Of a stretch of 64,000 bases of DNA, positions 10,395-21,677 are shown one piece after another. The stretch comes from Ascochyta rabiei. Its lineage: Eukaryota; Ascomycota; Dothideomycetes; Pleosporales; Didymellaceae. The stretch is from assembly GCF_004011695.2 (NCBI RefSeq), contig NC_082409.1:1-64000 (forward strand). Reading direction: 5' to 3'. How positions within the stretch are numbered: the first letter of the stretch is position 1; every line of letters starts with the position of its first letter. The translations under genes and the position numbers were made by a program. The notes below the pieces were generated by a model. The model ran no database searches. It had not been told where the DNA came from and worked only from the letters and a program-made list of their open reading frames with translations.

Positions 10395-12115
10395 ATGCAC
10401 TGGTTAGCAGCATTAGACAGCGCCGCAGAGCGGTTTGATGGCGGTCGTCGGAGCTTTCCTCTGGCCAGCGAAGCTGACTTCGTTCGCAACTACGCGTACG
10501 AGCCGCCGAATGAGGACTACAAGAAGCTCTTCTTCTGCCGAGCGACCATCTCACGCTCGCAGCGTGATCCAGGTGCTCGTCCGCACAGCGCAGGATGGCT
10601 GATCCCCACCCGTGACGATGCCAGCGTCTGCAAAGCCCGTCTTCATTGCCCACTCCGTCTTGTCAGCGATCTGGCTCGCGCGAGACGCTCGCCCGACGAC
10701 GTCCTGCCTGACAATATCTGGGATCGTCTGGTCTCCGCGGCCGGTCGCTTGCGGAACGGGATGGAAGAGCCGCCGTCTGCGCAGAAGCCCTTTGCTTCCC
10801 CTTCACAACAGGCCTCCGCTCCACCCCCGCAACAAAAGAAGCGGCCACACCTATCTGCGCCGGCCCCTACACCAAAGCGCGCTCGAACAACCACTGATGA
10901 GACACATCCAGCCAGCCCTCAGCTGTCACAGCCTAGCGAACCAGATGAGCAGCTGAAAGACTCCCCTCTGCACATCACTACCATCTCCAACAACAACCGC
11001 CGTGCGGAGCAAAAACGCAGCAGGACACTCGCCACTTCGCGTGCGAAGAAGCGGCTTGCCCTTGGTCTGGTAGCACCTGGCGACAAGGCTCCTCTTCCAG
11101 AGCAGGCTGCCTACACCTCTATGTGCAAAAGGACAAGTCCGTTGTCGCCTGGATCATCAAGCAGCCGGTCTCCGATGACACGGACTTCTACAGCTCCACC
11201 CAAACTCCCTACCTTACGGCCTGCACCCTTCTAGAGAAAGCGCGCGTGCTTGGAAACCAGTCCTCTCGGTACCACGCTGCCCAGTTCCTGCAGGCTTGGC
11301 GAGAACGTGGCTCACCCTTCAGAGGTGGCGGCGAGCTCGCTGGCAGCCAGAGCAGGACCGGTGCGGGAGCTAAGCGCTTGCAGCTGCTAAGTGTGCGCAA
11401 CGATGCTGACAGGGATTTCTGCTTTGCCTGGAACATGTGCACACGTTACGAAGCAGAGCTAGCAGCTGTCCATATCGAGTCTCGATGGGCGTCAGCTCTC
11501 CTAGGTCAAGCATACTCCAACAAGATAGCGCAGATCTGGCATAACGACTTTGTATCTAGCAACGACAGGACGCGAAATCGATACGGAAAGGGACAGATCC
11601 GCACAGAGGCAGTTGCAGCGCTAGTAGAGTTAGTTAGTCCCAACGCTACTGAGAAGGACAAGCAGGTGTTTAGACGACGGTTAGGCCAAGCCATGCGCTG
11701 GTACTCCATTAGTCAGGAGCTAGGCTGGGGCATTCTGACCCTGATACCACACGACGAGATTGCGAATTGCTGGATAGAACGCACCCTCCGTGTAGGCCAG
11801 CTGCATGTCTGGATTGAGCTACTTAAGAAGGAGTGTCCAGACATTTGTGCAGCTAGCAAGGCACTTAAGAACTGGTTAGGGCCAGAGGGAATTGCTGGCG
11901 GGCCCATCAACGAGAAGAAAACGCTGAGCATTGAGGCGGAGGCGCCAGCAACCATCTACGAGGTGGAAGAGATTCAAGACAGCAAAGACGACGAAACTGA
12001 CAACAGCGTTGACAACAGCACCAGAGAGCAAAGTCATGCTTCGCCGAAGAGTCCTACGCCAGCTCCGCGGTTGCGTCAGCTAACTTTGCTTGAATTGTTC
12101 CATCCTGTAGAGTAG
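10395..12115 (+). CDS. ORF2, TLH partner gene of unknown function (one frameshift)
   Basis: I do not recognise the family. The ATG at 10395 matches the start of the unit 2 copy. The product would be about 573 residues: a globular N-terminus (about 1-140), a Pro/Gln/Ala-rich basic middle (about 140-240), and a longer, apparently helical C-terminal domain ending in an acidic stretch and QLTLLELFHPVE. The reading frame is lost near 11121: copy 2 reads smoothly from ASILRQDK onward, whereas here one base is missing (ATGTGC where ATGTTGC would restore it), and translation resumes in the next frame to the stop at 12113-12115. Another small stretch, 10630-10690, carries compensating indels relative to copy 2. 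No signal peptide or membrane segment is evident. The basic middle and the PIP-box-like tail would suit a nuclear DNA-associated protein, but that is inference. Confidence 0.65.
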
Positions 12116-12440
12116 ATGTTACCTGCGCTCAACTCTGAACATTGTGCTACATACCTTATCGATACTGCCCTACAACATCGCGAACATCAATATTAAAACA
12201 TCTACTATATTCCACTCACGTACCGTATGCTCGATTCTTCTAGAAATTCAACATACAATTGGGACGCACTTTGTACACGTTCCGCAATCGTTGCAGCAAT
12301 ATTTGACTTCAGGAACAGCGAACAAATTCACGCTGAAAAAGCGAACAAATACAGTCGAGTGTCTGTGCTCACGCTAAAATTTACATAGGCAAAGCGAACA
12401 AATACACTGTCTTTGTTCGTATAATCACTGGGAGTCTTTT
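12116..12440. other. Intergenic, with short GCGAACAAAT repeats
   Basis: No gene is supported. The motif GCGAACAAAT appears at about 12318, 12343 and 12394, the last followed by its partial inverse TTTGTTCG near 12412, giving a possible hairpin downstream of ORF2. Confidence 0.5.
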
Positions 12441-12960
12441 TCTCTCTCTTCTGTTCCGCTCCGCGGTCTCAACCACCTTCCCTCCTTCACTCTCAACCGC
12501 TCCGCTCCGGGGGCATATCCACGGGCCCCCCGCCCACCCCTTCTTTTTCAACCCTAACCTCTCAACCGCTCCGCTCCGGGGGCACATCCACGGCCCCCCC
12601 CCCGCCCACCCCTCTACCCCCTCTCCCGTGATACCTTATCACGGGCCCACCGCCTACCCCACTTTCTCCCTCACCCTCTTTCTCCCTCACCCTCTTTCTC
12701 CCTCACCCTCTTCTCCTCGACCACCCTCTTCTCCTCAACTCCTATCTCCTTTCTCCTTCTTTTACTTTCAACTCGACACTTTTTCCTATCTTTAACTTTC
12801 CCTTCCCTCCTCGCTGCTCTCTTGTGACACCTGACGGGCCCACCACCCACCCCTCTCTTGCGCGCTACGGCCTTTTCGGTTTGCAGGCGCGTCTCTCTAA
12901 CGCTCAATATGCCCTGTGCACTCTCAGGCGGGTTTCCGTCATACCCCCTACCAGTTGCCA
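12440..12960. repeat. Telomere-associated sequence, partial third copy
   Basis: Bases 12455-12660 repeat the motifs of 3900-4030: CCGCTCCGGGGGCA, GGGCCCACCGCC and GTGATA-CCT-TATCAC. A pyrimidine stretch at 12665-12715 contains three tandem copies of CTCTTTCTCCCTCACC, and polypyrimidine DNA continues to about 12815. Noncoding. Confidence 0.75.
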
Positions 12961-12974
12961 GCCTGCAAATGCGG

Positions 12975-12992
12975 CTAACCCTAACCCTAACC
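12975..12992. repeat. Interstitial telomere-like repeat 1
   Basis: Three CTAACC(C) units in the same orientation as the terminal telomere, inside a module that begins AAATGCGG and continues CTTGACCTG. The module recurs at 14897. Confidence 0.8.
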
Positions 12993-12999
12993 TTGACCT

Positions 13000-13680
13000 G
13001 TGTCTGGTCCTAAACCTAACTTCACTTATCTGACGTCTTTGTTACGCTTACTCTCTTGTAACGCCTTACAGGCCCCCCTTTAGTTCTTCTTCCCTAAACG
13101 CTGTCTTAATTGTTTCCACAGTTTAATGCTGTGCTCTTCTGCTTTTAACAACTGATCTGCTCGCTCTGTTAACCTTCTCGCGGGTTACAGGGCCTTTTAC
13201 GGGCTGTTTTGCTGTTGTCTCTTACTAGTCACAGGTTATGCTCCTTAACTGCCCGCCTTCCCTCCCTCTCCACCCTTTCGCCTTTCTCCAACAGTCTCGA
13301 CCACGCTTCTGTTAACACTTGCTGCACTCTCGGACGGGTATCTGCTACACCCCTGTTACGCGTCACTAACGCACCAGTTACGGGGGCCTCTTCACAGGTT
13401 ACGGACCTCTCTACGGGCTCGGGGGCACCTCTACAGGTTGTACGCCTTACTGTCAGCCTCTTCTTGCTCTGTGCTATTGTTAACTACTTCGCTCGGCGTC
13501 CTTGTAATACATTATCACGGCTTACCTCTCTACTGCTCTGCTATGTTGACCTCTTAATGATACCTCATCACAGCTTTGTTGCCTACCTCTTCTCTTTTTC
13601 TTAACTACTGCGCTTCTTGTGCCTCCCCACCGGCCTTCCGCCCCCCCCCTTCTACTTCACCGCTGCGCTCAGCTTCTTTG
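13000..13680. other. Subtelomeric spacer with short degenerate repeats
   Basis: GC-moderate DNA with repeated phrases on the theme CACTCTC(A/G)G(A/G)CGGGT and TTACAGG/TTACGGG. Several ORFs of 60-130 codons occur but have no recognisable content and overlap repeats, so none is called. Confidence 0.5.
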
Positions 13681-14890
13681 TGACACCTTACGGGCCCACC
13701 GCCCACCCTCTTCTCCCTTCTTCTTAGCGACCCTCTCTTAAAACACCCACGGGCCCACCGCCCACCCCTTCTTCTACCCTCTTCTCTCCCTTATCCTTTG
13801 CTCGTGATACCTTATCACAGCCCCACCCACCTCCCCTCTTTCTCCTTCACCCTCTACCGCCCCGCCCGACTGCTTTGTGACACCTGACAGGCCCACCGCC
13901 CACCTTTCTCTTACGCACTACAACATCTACAGGATTAGGAATGCCTTTCTAGCTGCGGCACCACAATCAGGTTTGCTAAACTTCCCCTAACTACTGTTCT
14001 ATCTTGTGACAATACTCTCTAAACGCCCAAAAACCTTTTTAAATGCCTCCTCCTCTCTACATCTTACTTTTCCCTAATTTTTGTTGTCTTGATCCTGCGC
14101 TTTCTTTTTAATACAAACGGCTGCTTTAGGTTAGGGACTTATTTGCTTTTAGGTGCTCTTCCTGGTTTGCGGGCTCTTCCTGGATCAGGGGCTCTTCTTA
14201 AATAATTGGCTCTTACTACTTGGGGGCACTGATGTGGACTCCCTTGGCTTGCAGGGACCACTTTCGGGCCACTTGGGGGGACTACTTTCGGACCACTTGG
14301 GGTGGCGCACTACTTGGCGCGCTACTTAGGGAACCACGTAGGGAACTACTTAGGAACTACTTGTATTAGGGGACCCACTCGGGTTAGACGTGCCACTCGG
14401 GTAGGGCAACCACTTGGGTTGACGCACTACTTGTGGAACTACTCAGGGAACCACGCGGGTTTGTGCTGACTACGCGGCTTGATGCTGACCATGTAATTAT
14501 GTGGATTAATGCTTACTGCGCAGGTTGATGCTTACTACGCAGGTTAATGCTGACTATACAGGTTGGTGCTAACTACGCAGGTTTGGGATTTGCATGGGTT
14601 AGGGGGCTCTACTTGGGTCTGGGGCTCTACTTGGGTCGGGGGCTCTACTTAGGTTGGGGGCTCTACTTGGGTTGGGGGATCCGCATGGGTTGGGGGCTCT
14701 ACTTGGGTTAGGGGATCCGCATGGGTTGGGGGCTCTACTTAAGTTAGGGGATCCACTTAGGTTAGACATGTTACTTAGGTAGGGCAACTACTTAGGTTGA
14801 CGCACTACTTGGGGGAACCACTTAGGGAACCACTTAGGTTGTAGGTCTTCTTGTTAGCTTCTGTGTCCTTCTACATGCTGTTGTCTGCTT
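13680..14890. repeat. Telomere-associated sequence, copy B
   Basis: Homologous to 3830-5290 in the same orientation and order, down to the minisatellites. Differences are mostly transitions, for example CGGG to CAGG and TCAGG to TTAGG. This makes it an older, mutated duplicate of copy A. Confidence 0.8.
14590..14770. repeat. 18 bp G-rich minisatellite in copy B
   Basis: The same unit as in 5066-5290 (TTGGGTTGGGGGCTCTAC and the GGATCCGCATGGG variant), about nine copies, several with GGGTTGGG changed to AGGTTAGG. Confidence 0.8.
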
Positions 14891-14902
14891 AACCCAAATG
14901 CG

Positions 14903-14918
14903 GCGAACCCTAACCCTA
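14903..14918. repeat. Interstitial telomere-like repeat 2
   Basis: GAACCCTAACCCTATCC inside the module AAATGCGGC...CTGACTTGCGTCC, matching the module at 12967-13003. Confidence 0.7.
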
Positions 14919-15000
14919 TCCTGACTTGCGTCCAGGCCCAACTGCAACTCCACTACCCTGACTTCTGTCCCGCCCTGAACCCAACTCGGCTGCACTGCTT

Positions 15001-18000
15001 CTATGAATTGTGAACAGAAAATTCTTTCATTTGCTACTACTGCATCTACTGCGTCTACTCAGCTAACAACCGCGTAATCTAACAAAATTCCTTAACTAAA
15101 TTGTTGCTCTCCACGTTGTCCAACGGCTGCTTCTTCCCCAAATATTCAATTAACATCCTACCCGGTCCTGCATCGTCCACCCTAAGCTCCGCTAATTGGG
15201 CCTGCTATTAGGCGTTTGCCTCTGTGTAACCGAATACTATGCCTATTAATCCTGCGCTTAATACCCTGGTGTACTAACAAGTTCTGTCCTCTACTTGTTA
15301 ATATCGCCCCTCCCCGTTCGGTTCCCAGCTATTGCAAATCTCCTGCGGCACGCCACTGCACAGGAAACAGCCTAAAAACATGTCAAACCGAACTTGATCA
15401 TCCATCCTCTGTACCATCTCTTTTGCTTTTTTGCTTTCTGCCCTCTAACACTGCCGTATGTTGTGTCCGCTCTACACGTTGCCTGCTCCTTCGCATATCC
15501 CGCATCAATTCGCCTACCACACTAACTGCCTGCGCACCCACTCCATATCAGCAAACTCTTGCTGTCGATGCTCCGTCAACGTCTGCCACAGCCCCTGACG
15601 CGCCTGCTCCTGCTGTCGATATACCTGCTGCATCTCTTCTTGTTCAGCTTTAACAACGTCTATCTCTTCTCTATCGTTGTTCTCTGTCCCGCTCTCTTCT
15701 TCTGTTTCTTCCTCTACCATCTCTTCCAACTGCCCGTCTATCCCTCGGCACACGTCGCACATCTCCTTGTTGTCCTCCTCTCTACACCCTGCTCGATCCT
15801 TCCTCCCATCCAAATACCCGTCCAACACCTCCCTCTAACAGCCGGCTGCCCCGCTCTCGCCACCTTCCACATACTCCCTCACTAACTGCCGCTCAGCTTC
15901 TGTCCCGTTGTCGTTGGTGCGTTGTTTCCTATCCTGAACAATTAAAACGGCCTCGCTTCGCAGCCTGTCCTGGCCTGCCCTGCCGCTCTCTTGCGCGTAA
16001 TCTAATATGGTGAACAGCCAATTAATGTGAATGATGCACCGTACATCTGGTATGTCCACGCCCATGCCTAACGCGCTCGTTGCCACGATCGCGCGCTGCT
16101 TGCCTGCCATGAAGTCCGCCAGCATGCTCGCCTTGCCTACGGCATCCGCGTGATACGCGTGACAATCCAACTGCTCTGCTAACGCCTTCACCTTTAGTTT
16201 CAAATTGCTATATATAATAAGCTTGCCTGTCTTATACTTCCACATCTTCTGCCGCACTGTCTTAACAACCATCAACTCAACGTCCTTCTTCTTTGCGGAC
16301 TGGCTGATCTTAATGGTCTGATACGCCACGTTCGTCCTGGTGGTTGGTTGTCTAAACATCCTGACCTGCTTCTGCTCGTAATGCATTCGTCAATACAGCT
16401 CGTCCTCTTCTGTCAGCAGCAACGTTGCTGTTAACAGCACCATCTGCGTCTCGGCTGCTGCCAGCCTGCCGAGCTGTTGCATCTGCTTGCGGAATGTGTA
16501 TCAACGGTTTAACACAATGTGACACTCGTCGATCACGATACGGTCCAGCTGCCGCGTTGCTTGCAGCCGGTTTAAAAACGTCGCGAACGCTTCTCCTACG
16601 GCCGATTCGGGCGTTACAAACACGATGGCTGCTGCGTCAGGCAGGCAGCGACTTGCCTATTCGGCACACGATATCCCCAGCTCCTTGCACCGTCGCATCA
16701 TGTCACTACGCAGCGAAATCAACGGCACGACGACCACCGTCGTCCCGCCTTGCTCTGCCTACGCCGGCAACATAAACAACATGCTCTTGCCTGCGCCGGT
16801 TGGCATCACGGCCACGACAGGGCTCTCGCCGGCAACAATCGCCTCAATAGCCTCCTTCTGCACGCCTCTGAACTTGGCTTTCTTGCCCTTTATTTGCTTG
16901 AGTTGCGCTGCCGGGTCTATCTTCCTCAGCCGCTCCAGCCTCTCGATCCTCGCCTCGTCGGCCTCGCTCTTGAACGGCGCCTGCTTGCGCTTCTTCACGT
17001 CTGCCAATGCGTCTACAGCCGACTAAAAACCCAAAAACCAGTGCCAATCAGTGCTCGAGTTGCGGAACAGCTGCCTTCTGTTAGCTGTGACACCTGCCAT
17101 CTCTATGATGCCGCGTGCGTACACCATACCTGCTACGTGCAACGTGTGTCCGGACTGCTCGTCTTAAATAATGGCCGCCATGTTCTCCTCCTTCCACTCC
17201 TCGTTTTCCTCGCCTTCCTCGGCGGCGAACGCTGTCGAGCCGCGCAAAAATCGCCAGCTGATGCCAATGGCGATCTTACGGTACGCTGCAATCGTTAACT
17301 CTTGTTTGAGCCCGATTCGGCTCTCGCGCTTCAACGTCTCCCGCACACGCTCTAAAGTCCATTTGCGCCTGTTCGGGTCGGCAGGCCACAAGTGGGATGA
17401 CATTGTCTCCTTCTCCCACACCATCGCCTCTAATTGCTGCTAGAACGGCAACACCAACCATACGTACCACACCAGCAGCTCACCTACCTCACGCGGCAAG
17501 TACCAATGGATAATCTTGACGTCGCCGCTGACAGCGTACCCCTTGTGGTATCGCGTGACAAAAACAACTATGCTGTCCTTAATAAATATGTTGCGGTGCC
17601 CGCCCTTGATCGTGTTGCTGTGTCGGACGCTCAATATCTCCGTCGCCCGCGCAGGTTGTCCTGCCGTCATGTGCATGAGCGCGAGCAGCTTCTCTCTGAA
17701 CGTAACCACACGGTCCATGTACCGCTCCACTTCGTTCCTGTTAATCCCAGAACAGGTGGCTGGCTTGATGAACCGCTCCCGCATCGTGGCGTCTTGCCCC
17801 ACTCGTTCAAACAACCAGCTCTCTCTGTCCACAGGCATGCGGGTGCGCTGGTCTTTTAAAAAGTTCCACCCAGGTCAATCGTCAGTTGGGTTGTCGCGCA
17901 GCTGCTCCCACGGAATCTGGGGGACTTGATCGGCCGTCTGCCTGTTGCAAAACAGCAGCTCCTCTACCAGTATTCGCTTGGTCTCAGCCTGCATACCGTG

Positions 18001-19713
18001 CACTATGCCGCAGAACTGGGCTATAGTAAAGTGCAAGTTCTTGTACAGCAGCTCATCCTTCCCTATCCACTCGACGTGGCCGCGCGACGTGGTGTTGTAG
18101 TGCACCTTCAGCCTGTACGTGCGTAAGTCGAGCATCTACTGCATCAGGCTGTAGCTACCTTGCACTATAAACCTGTCCATCATCTGCTGCACAAACTCTA
18201 AGCAGCCTTTTGGTCAACGCTGACTAGGGAAACTGCTGCCGCTATCGCTCCCCCCGTACGCGCTGTCGTCGTCGAATGCCTGCTCTTCAAACGGCTCGGA
18301 CAGCTCCAGCGCGTGCTGCACAACCATGAAACGGGTGATTTTAATTACAGACAACAAGATTGGCGGGTACAGCTTAGGGCCCTTCCAGCTGTCCTCTTTG
18401 ACGCTGAGTACAGCTAACGCACACACTAACGCGCAGTCGTATTCCTTGCGGCAGATAGTCTGTTGGAGCAGCGCAATGCAAAAGTCCAAGCACGCTTTTT
18501 TGACAGGTCTTAGCTTTGCGTGCTCGGGCTCATGGTCGCGTTCGGACGGGTCCTGCTCGTCGTCGTCGTTGAGCTCATCGATCATCATCTCGTCTTCCTC
18601 TTCCTCGCCGTCTTCGGCTTGATCCTCGTCTGCTATCTCCATCTCTGCCCCGCCTACGTCTCTCTCTGCCTGCTCGATCAATGCCTCCCACGCCTCGCGC
18701 TGCTGCTGTGTGAAGCGGTACTTAGGGCTGTTCCAACAGTGCTCCCTCTGCGTCTGTGCAAAAAACATCAGTATCTGCTTCTATGGACGTGACCGCTCTT
18801 TGATCGACTTCTCGTCTATGTACGCCTGCAGCGGCGTGTACCTAGTCTGATACTTCTCTGTACAAATGGCCTCTATGCGCACGAATATGCCTGTCCGCTT
18901 AATAACAGATGTCTGGCTTACGCAGGCCAGTCCATCCATCGCGCTCCAAATTGCAGCCTTAACGGGCTCTTTATCTTTCTCCAGGTCTATGTTAGGCTCC
19001 TTAACGCTTGCCAGTAATTCCAGACGATCCAGTTTGTTCAAGTACGGCAGCCACCCAGTCCGCTCCAGCTATGGGGCCGCCTCGTCCTTCTCCCCGTCTT
19101 CGATCGTTGTCTTCGTCCGGTTCTTGACATTGGCCCACGTCTTGGCCATCTCCTCGCCTACCCGCGCCCACGCCGCCTCGCCCTCAACAGGGACGGGCTG
19201 CGGACCGCTGTCTGGGTTGTGACGAACCTCAAAGTACTGTAATCTGTGCCGGCTGCTAAAAAGTCGCTGGCAGTGTACGCGCTTGCAGCCATCTTCAAGC
19301 TGGGCCTGTAACGCCTTTGCCTAGGTTCAGCTGAGGCGTCTACATTTCTTTCTAGCTAACCACCTATGTGTCGTACGCTAATGTTCTTTCAGCGTCTTTA
19401 GGCTGCGGAACACTAGTTGGCATGTCTCTGGTTCGAGTTAACACAGCAGCCCGTCGTCGAATACGGGCAGCTGGGGGATTGCCTGCACGCCGTTGCTGGG
19501 TATCTCTAACTCCGTAGGGTACTGTAGCAAGTCTGCCTACTAACGTACAGCTTCTCTAACCGCTTTAGCGTTTTTAAGTAACTTCTTGTGCTGTTTATGC
19601 AAGTGGCTCTTGATCTAATCTGGCCATACGGCGTATCGGCACGCTCTGCACACCGCAACCTGGTACTCAGCCAAGTGCTCAAAACACAGATTCTTGACTT
19701 CTTCTGCCAACAT
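15001..19713 (-). pseudogene. TLH2: RIP-inactivated telomere-linked RecQ helicase
   Basis: A second TLH reads on the minus strand from an ATG at 19711-19713 to about 15001 in one unbroken frame of 1,571 codons, interrupted only by stop codons, mostly TAG and TAA. Landmarks in order: OrsD start (CRAC near codon 20, then a second Cys/His group), recombinase-like motifs (GQPARATEI and YHKGY in 17440-17838; YRKIAIGIS in 17164-17424), Walker A MPTGAGKS (about 16800), DECH (about 16525), ESGRAGQ (about 15985), a C...CDVC cluster (about 15755), then an acidic and Gln-rich tail with CGIC and CFLC pairs. It is clearly paralogous to TLH1 but well diverged, so the two are not a recent copy. The lack of indels shows inactivation by point mutation. 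It fixes the correct C-terminal frame of TLH1. Confidence 0.9.
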
Positions 19714-19913
19714 GTTGGTGGCTTGGTTCTTGCTTGATCCAACGCTGCAGTTGCTGTTCTTATTGCTGGGTTATGTTAAGTTTCACACCCTAGCCTCTGC
19801 GTCAGCTTATGATGTACAGACCAATCTCCGTTTAGGCTGTTACCCTGGTCCAGGGGCTTAGCACAACACAACTGCTTCTTCTTTCCCCTTATCTTCAACG
19901 TTAACAAACAAAC
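19714..19913. promoter_or_regulatory. Divergent intergenic region of unit 2
   Basis: Exactly 200 bp separate the TLH2 ATG and the ORF2 copy 2 ATG. A pyrimidine stretch (CTTCTTCTTTCCCC) and AACAAACAAACATG precede the ORF2 start, typical of filamentous fungal promoters and start contexts. Function inferred from the layout. Confidence 0.5.
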
Positions 19914-21677
19914 ATGTCGCCATCTAATCTGCTGTGGATCTCTGCGCTGGAAGATGCCGCCAAGCAATTCGATAGCGGGCCTTAGAGCTTCCCCTTGGCC
20001 AGCAAGTCTAGCTTTGCCCACAGGCTCGCATACGACCTGCCAAACAAGAACTACTAAAAGCTGTTCTGGAGCAGGGCGACCGTCTCAAACTCGCAGCGTG
20101 ATGCTCTACTCCGCCCGCACAGCGCAGGCTGGCTAGTTCCAGACAAGACAAGTGTCTGCAAGCCTGTCTTTGTCGCCCACTCTGTGCTGTTGGCAATATG
20201 GCTGTTAAGGGAGACGCTCGCTAAAAGCGCGTTGCCTGCTGATACGTGGGCGCGGCTGGTCTCTGCAGCGCAGGACCTTGCCAACAGCGCAAGCGACAGC
20301 TTTCAAACAGAACCCCCTTCAGCGCAGCGGCCCTGCGACTCCCCACTGCGGTCAACAAAGCGCGCTGCTGCGTCGAGTTCGGCGCTGCTGTCGAAGCGTC
20401 TCCGGCTAGCCACCGAGCCTCCCAGCCTAACGACGCTGCAGCTGTCAAGGTCAAACAAGTCTGACGGGTTGGAGGAGCCTGAGCCTGAGGAGCCTGTCCG
20501 TGAACAGATCAGCCAGGAGGAACCCGCCCAGATCACGACCATCACCAACAAAAATCGCCGTGCTGAGCGAGAGCGCGCCAAGAAGCTGGAGCTCATGCAA
20601 GCGCAGAAGAAGCAGGACCTTAGATTAGTACTGCTGCCTAAGTCGGCATCTCGTAGGGAACACGGTGCCTATGCCTCCATCTTGCGCCAGGACAAGCTGT
20701 TCATTTTATAGATCCTCAAGCAGCCAGTAGACGACGACAACAACCTGTACAGCAGCGCCACAGCGCCTTACCTGACAGCTTCTGGCATGCTTAACAAGGC
20801 CCGCTCTATTAGCAATGCTGCTTCCTAGGTCTCGGCTGCTGCCTTCCTGCGAAGCTGGCGTATGCAAGGATCGCCTTTTGCGCAGGAGCCTAGGGAAACC
20901 CGCCCGCCCGCTTCCTCCCGCAGCCGCTGGCAGCTGTCGCAGAAGAGCAGCGCCTTGACGGTGCTCCAGAGCGCGCTTGCCTCCGCCTGGAGCCTGTGCG
21001 ATCGCTACGAGCAGGAGCTGGACATTATCCACATCAAGTACCGCTGGGCCATAGCTTTCCTCAGCAAGGCCTACACCAAGAAGATCGACCAGATCCAGGC
21101 GCAGGACGCCGCAAGGCTGAATAATAAGGGCAACAACTGATACGGCAAGGGCAAGGTCAGCTCTAAGGCCATAGACGCCCTGCTGCTGTCTGTCACCGCC
21201 GCTTCAGGGCCTGAGCAGCGACAGCGGTTTAAGAGGCGGCTGCACTAGGCGCTCCGCTGGTACGAAGCAGCCAAGCAGCTGGGCTGGGGCATGCTCTGCC
21301 TGATGCTGCACGACATTATCTCCAACTTGTGGGTAGAGAACAATCTCCGCGTCCCCTTCTGGCACATCTGGCTTGAGCTAGTTGTGAAGGTGAATCTAGA
21401 GGCCCACAAAGCAAGCATAGCCTTAGACGCCTGGCTGGGCTTAGAGGGCATCTCTGGCGGATCTATCAGCAAGAAGGCAACGCTGTCGATTAAGGCAAAC
21501 ATGCCTATGTCGGCGACACAGGTGGAGGAGATTAAAGACAGCGAGGTGGAGGACAGCAAAGGCGGCAGGGACAAAAATGACGTTAAGCCTGCGCCTGCCC
21601 AGAAGACAGCAAAAAGCCCTGCACCCGTCCGTCTAATGTGCCAACTTACTTTGCTTAAGCTGTGTAAGCCTTTTTAA
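19914..21677 (+). pseudogene. ORF2 copy 2, point-mutated pseudogene
   Basis: One frame of 588 codons runs from ATG 19914 to TAA 21675-21677 with six premature stops at 19983, 20055, 20709, 20826, 21138 and 21246: four TAG, one TAA and one TGA. All fit C-to-T changes on one or other strand, and copy 1 has Arg CGA at the position of the TGA. There are no frameshifts. The protein matches ORF2 copy 1 along its length: the N-terminal domain around RPHSAGW, LVSAA, ITTI-N-NRRAE, PYLTA, RWA...QAY/KAY, and the C-terminal QLTLL. It sits head-to-head with TLH2. The family is unknown to me. Confidence 0.85.

Noticed and set aside
10073..10489. 138-codon minus ORF upstream of TLH1
   Set aside because: Different frame from the OrsD domain and mostly antisense to ORF2; at most it contains a 5' exon, which I cannot show.
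19506..20021. Minus ORFs of 78 and 81 codons near the TLH2 start
   Set aside because: Wrong frame; the OrsD reading (AEYQVAVCRAC) is in the frame shared with the rest of TLH2.
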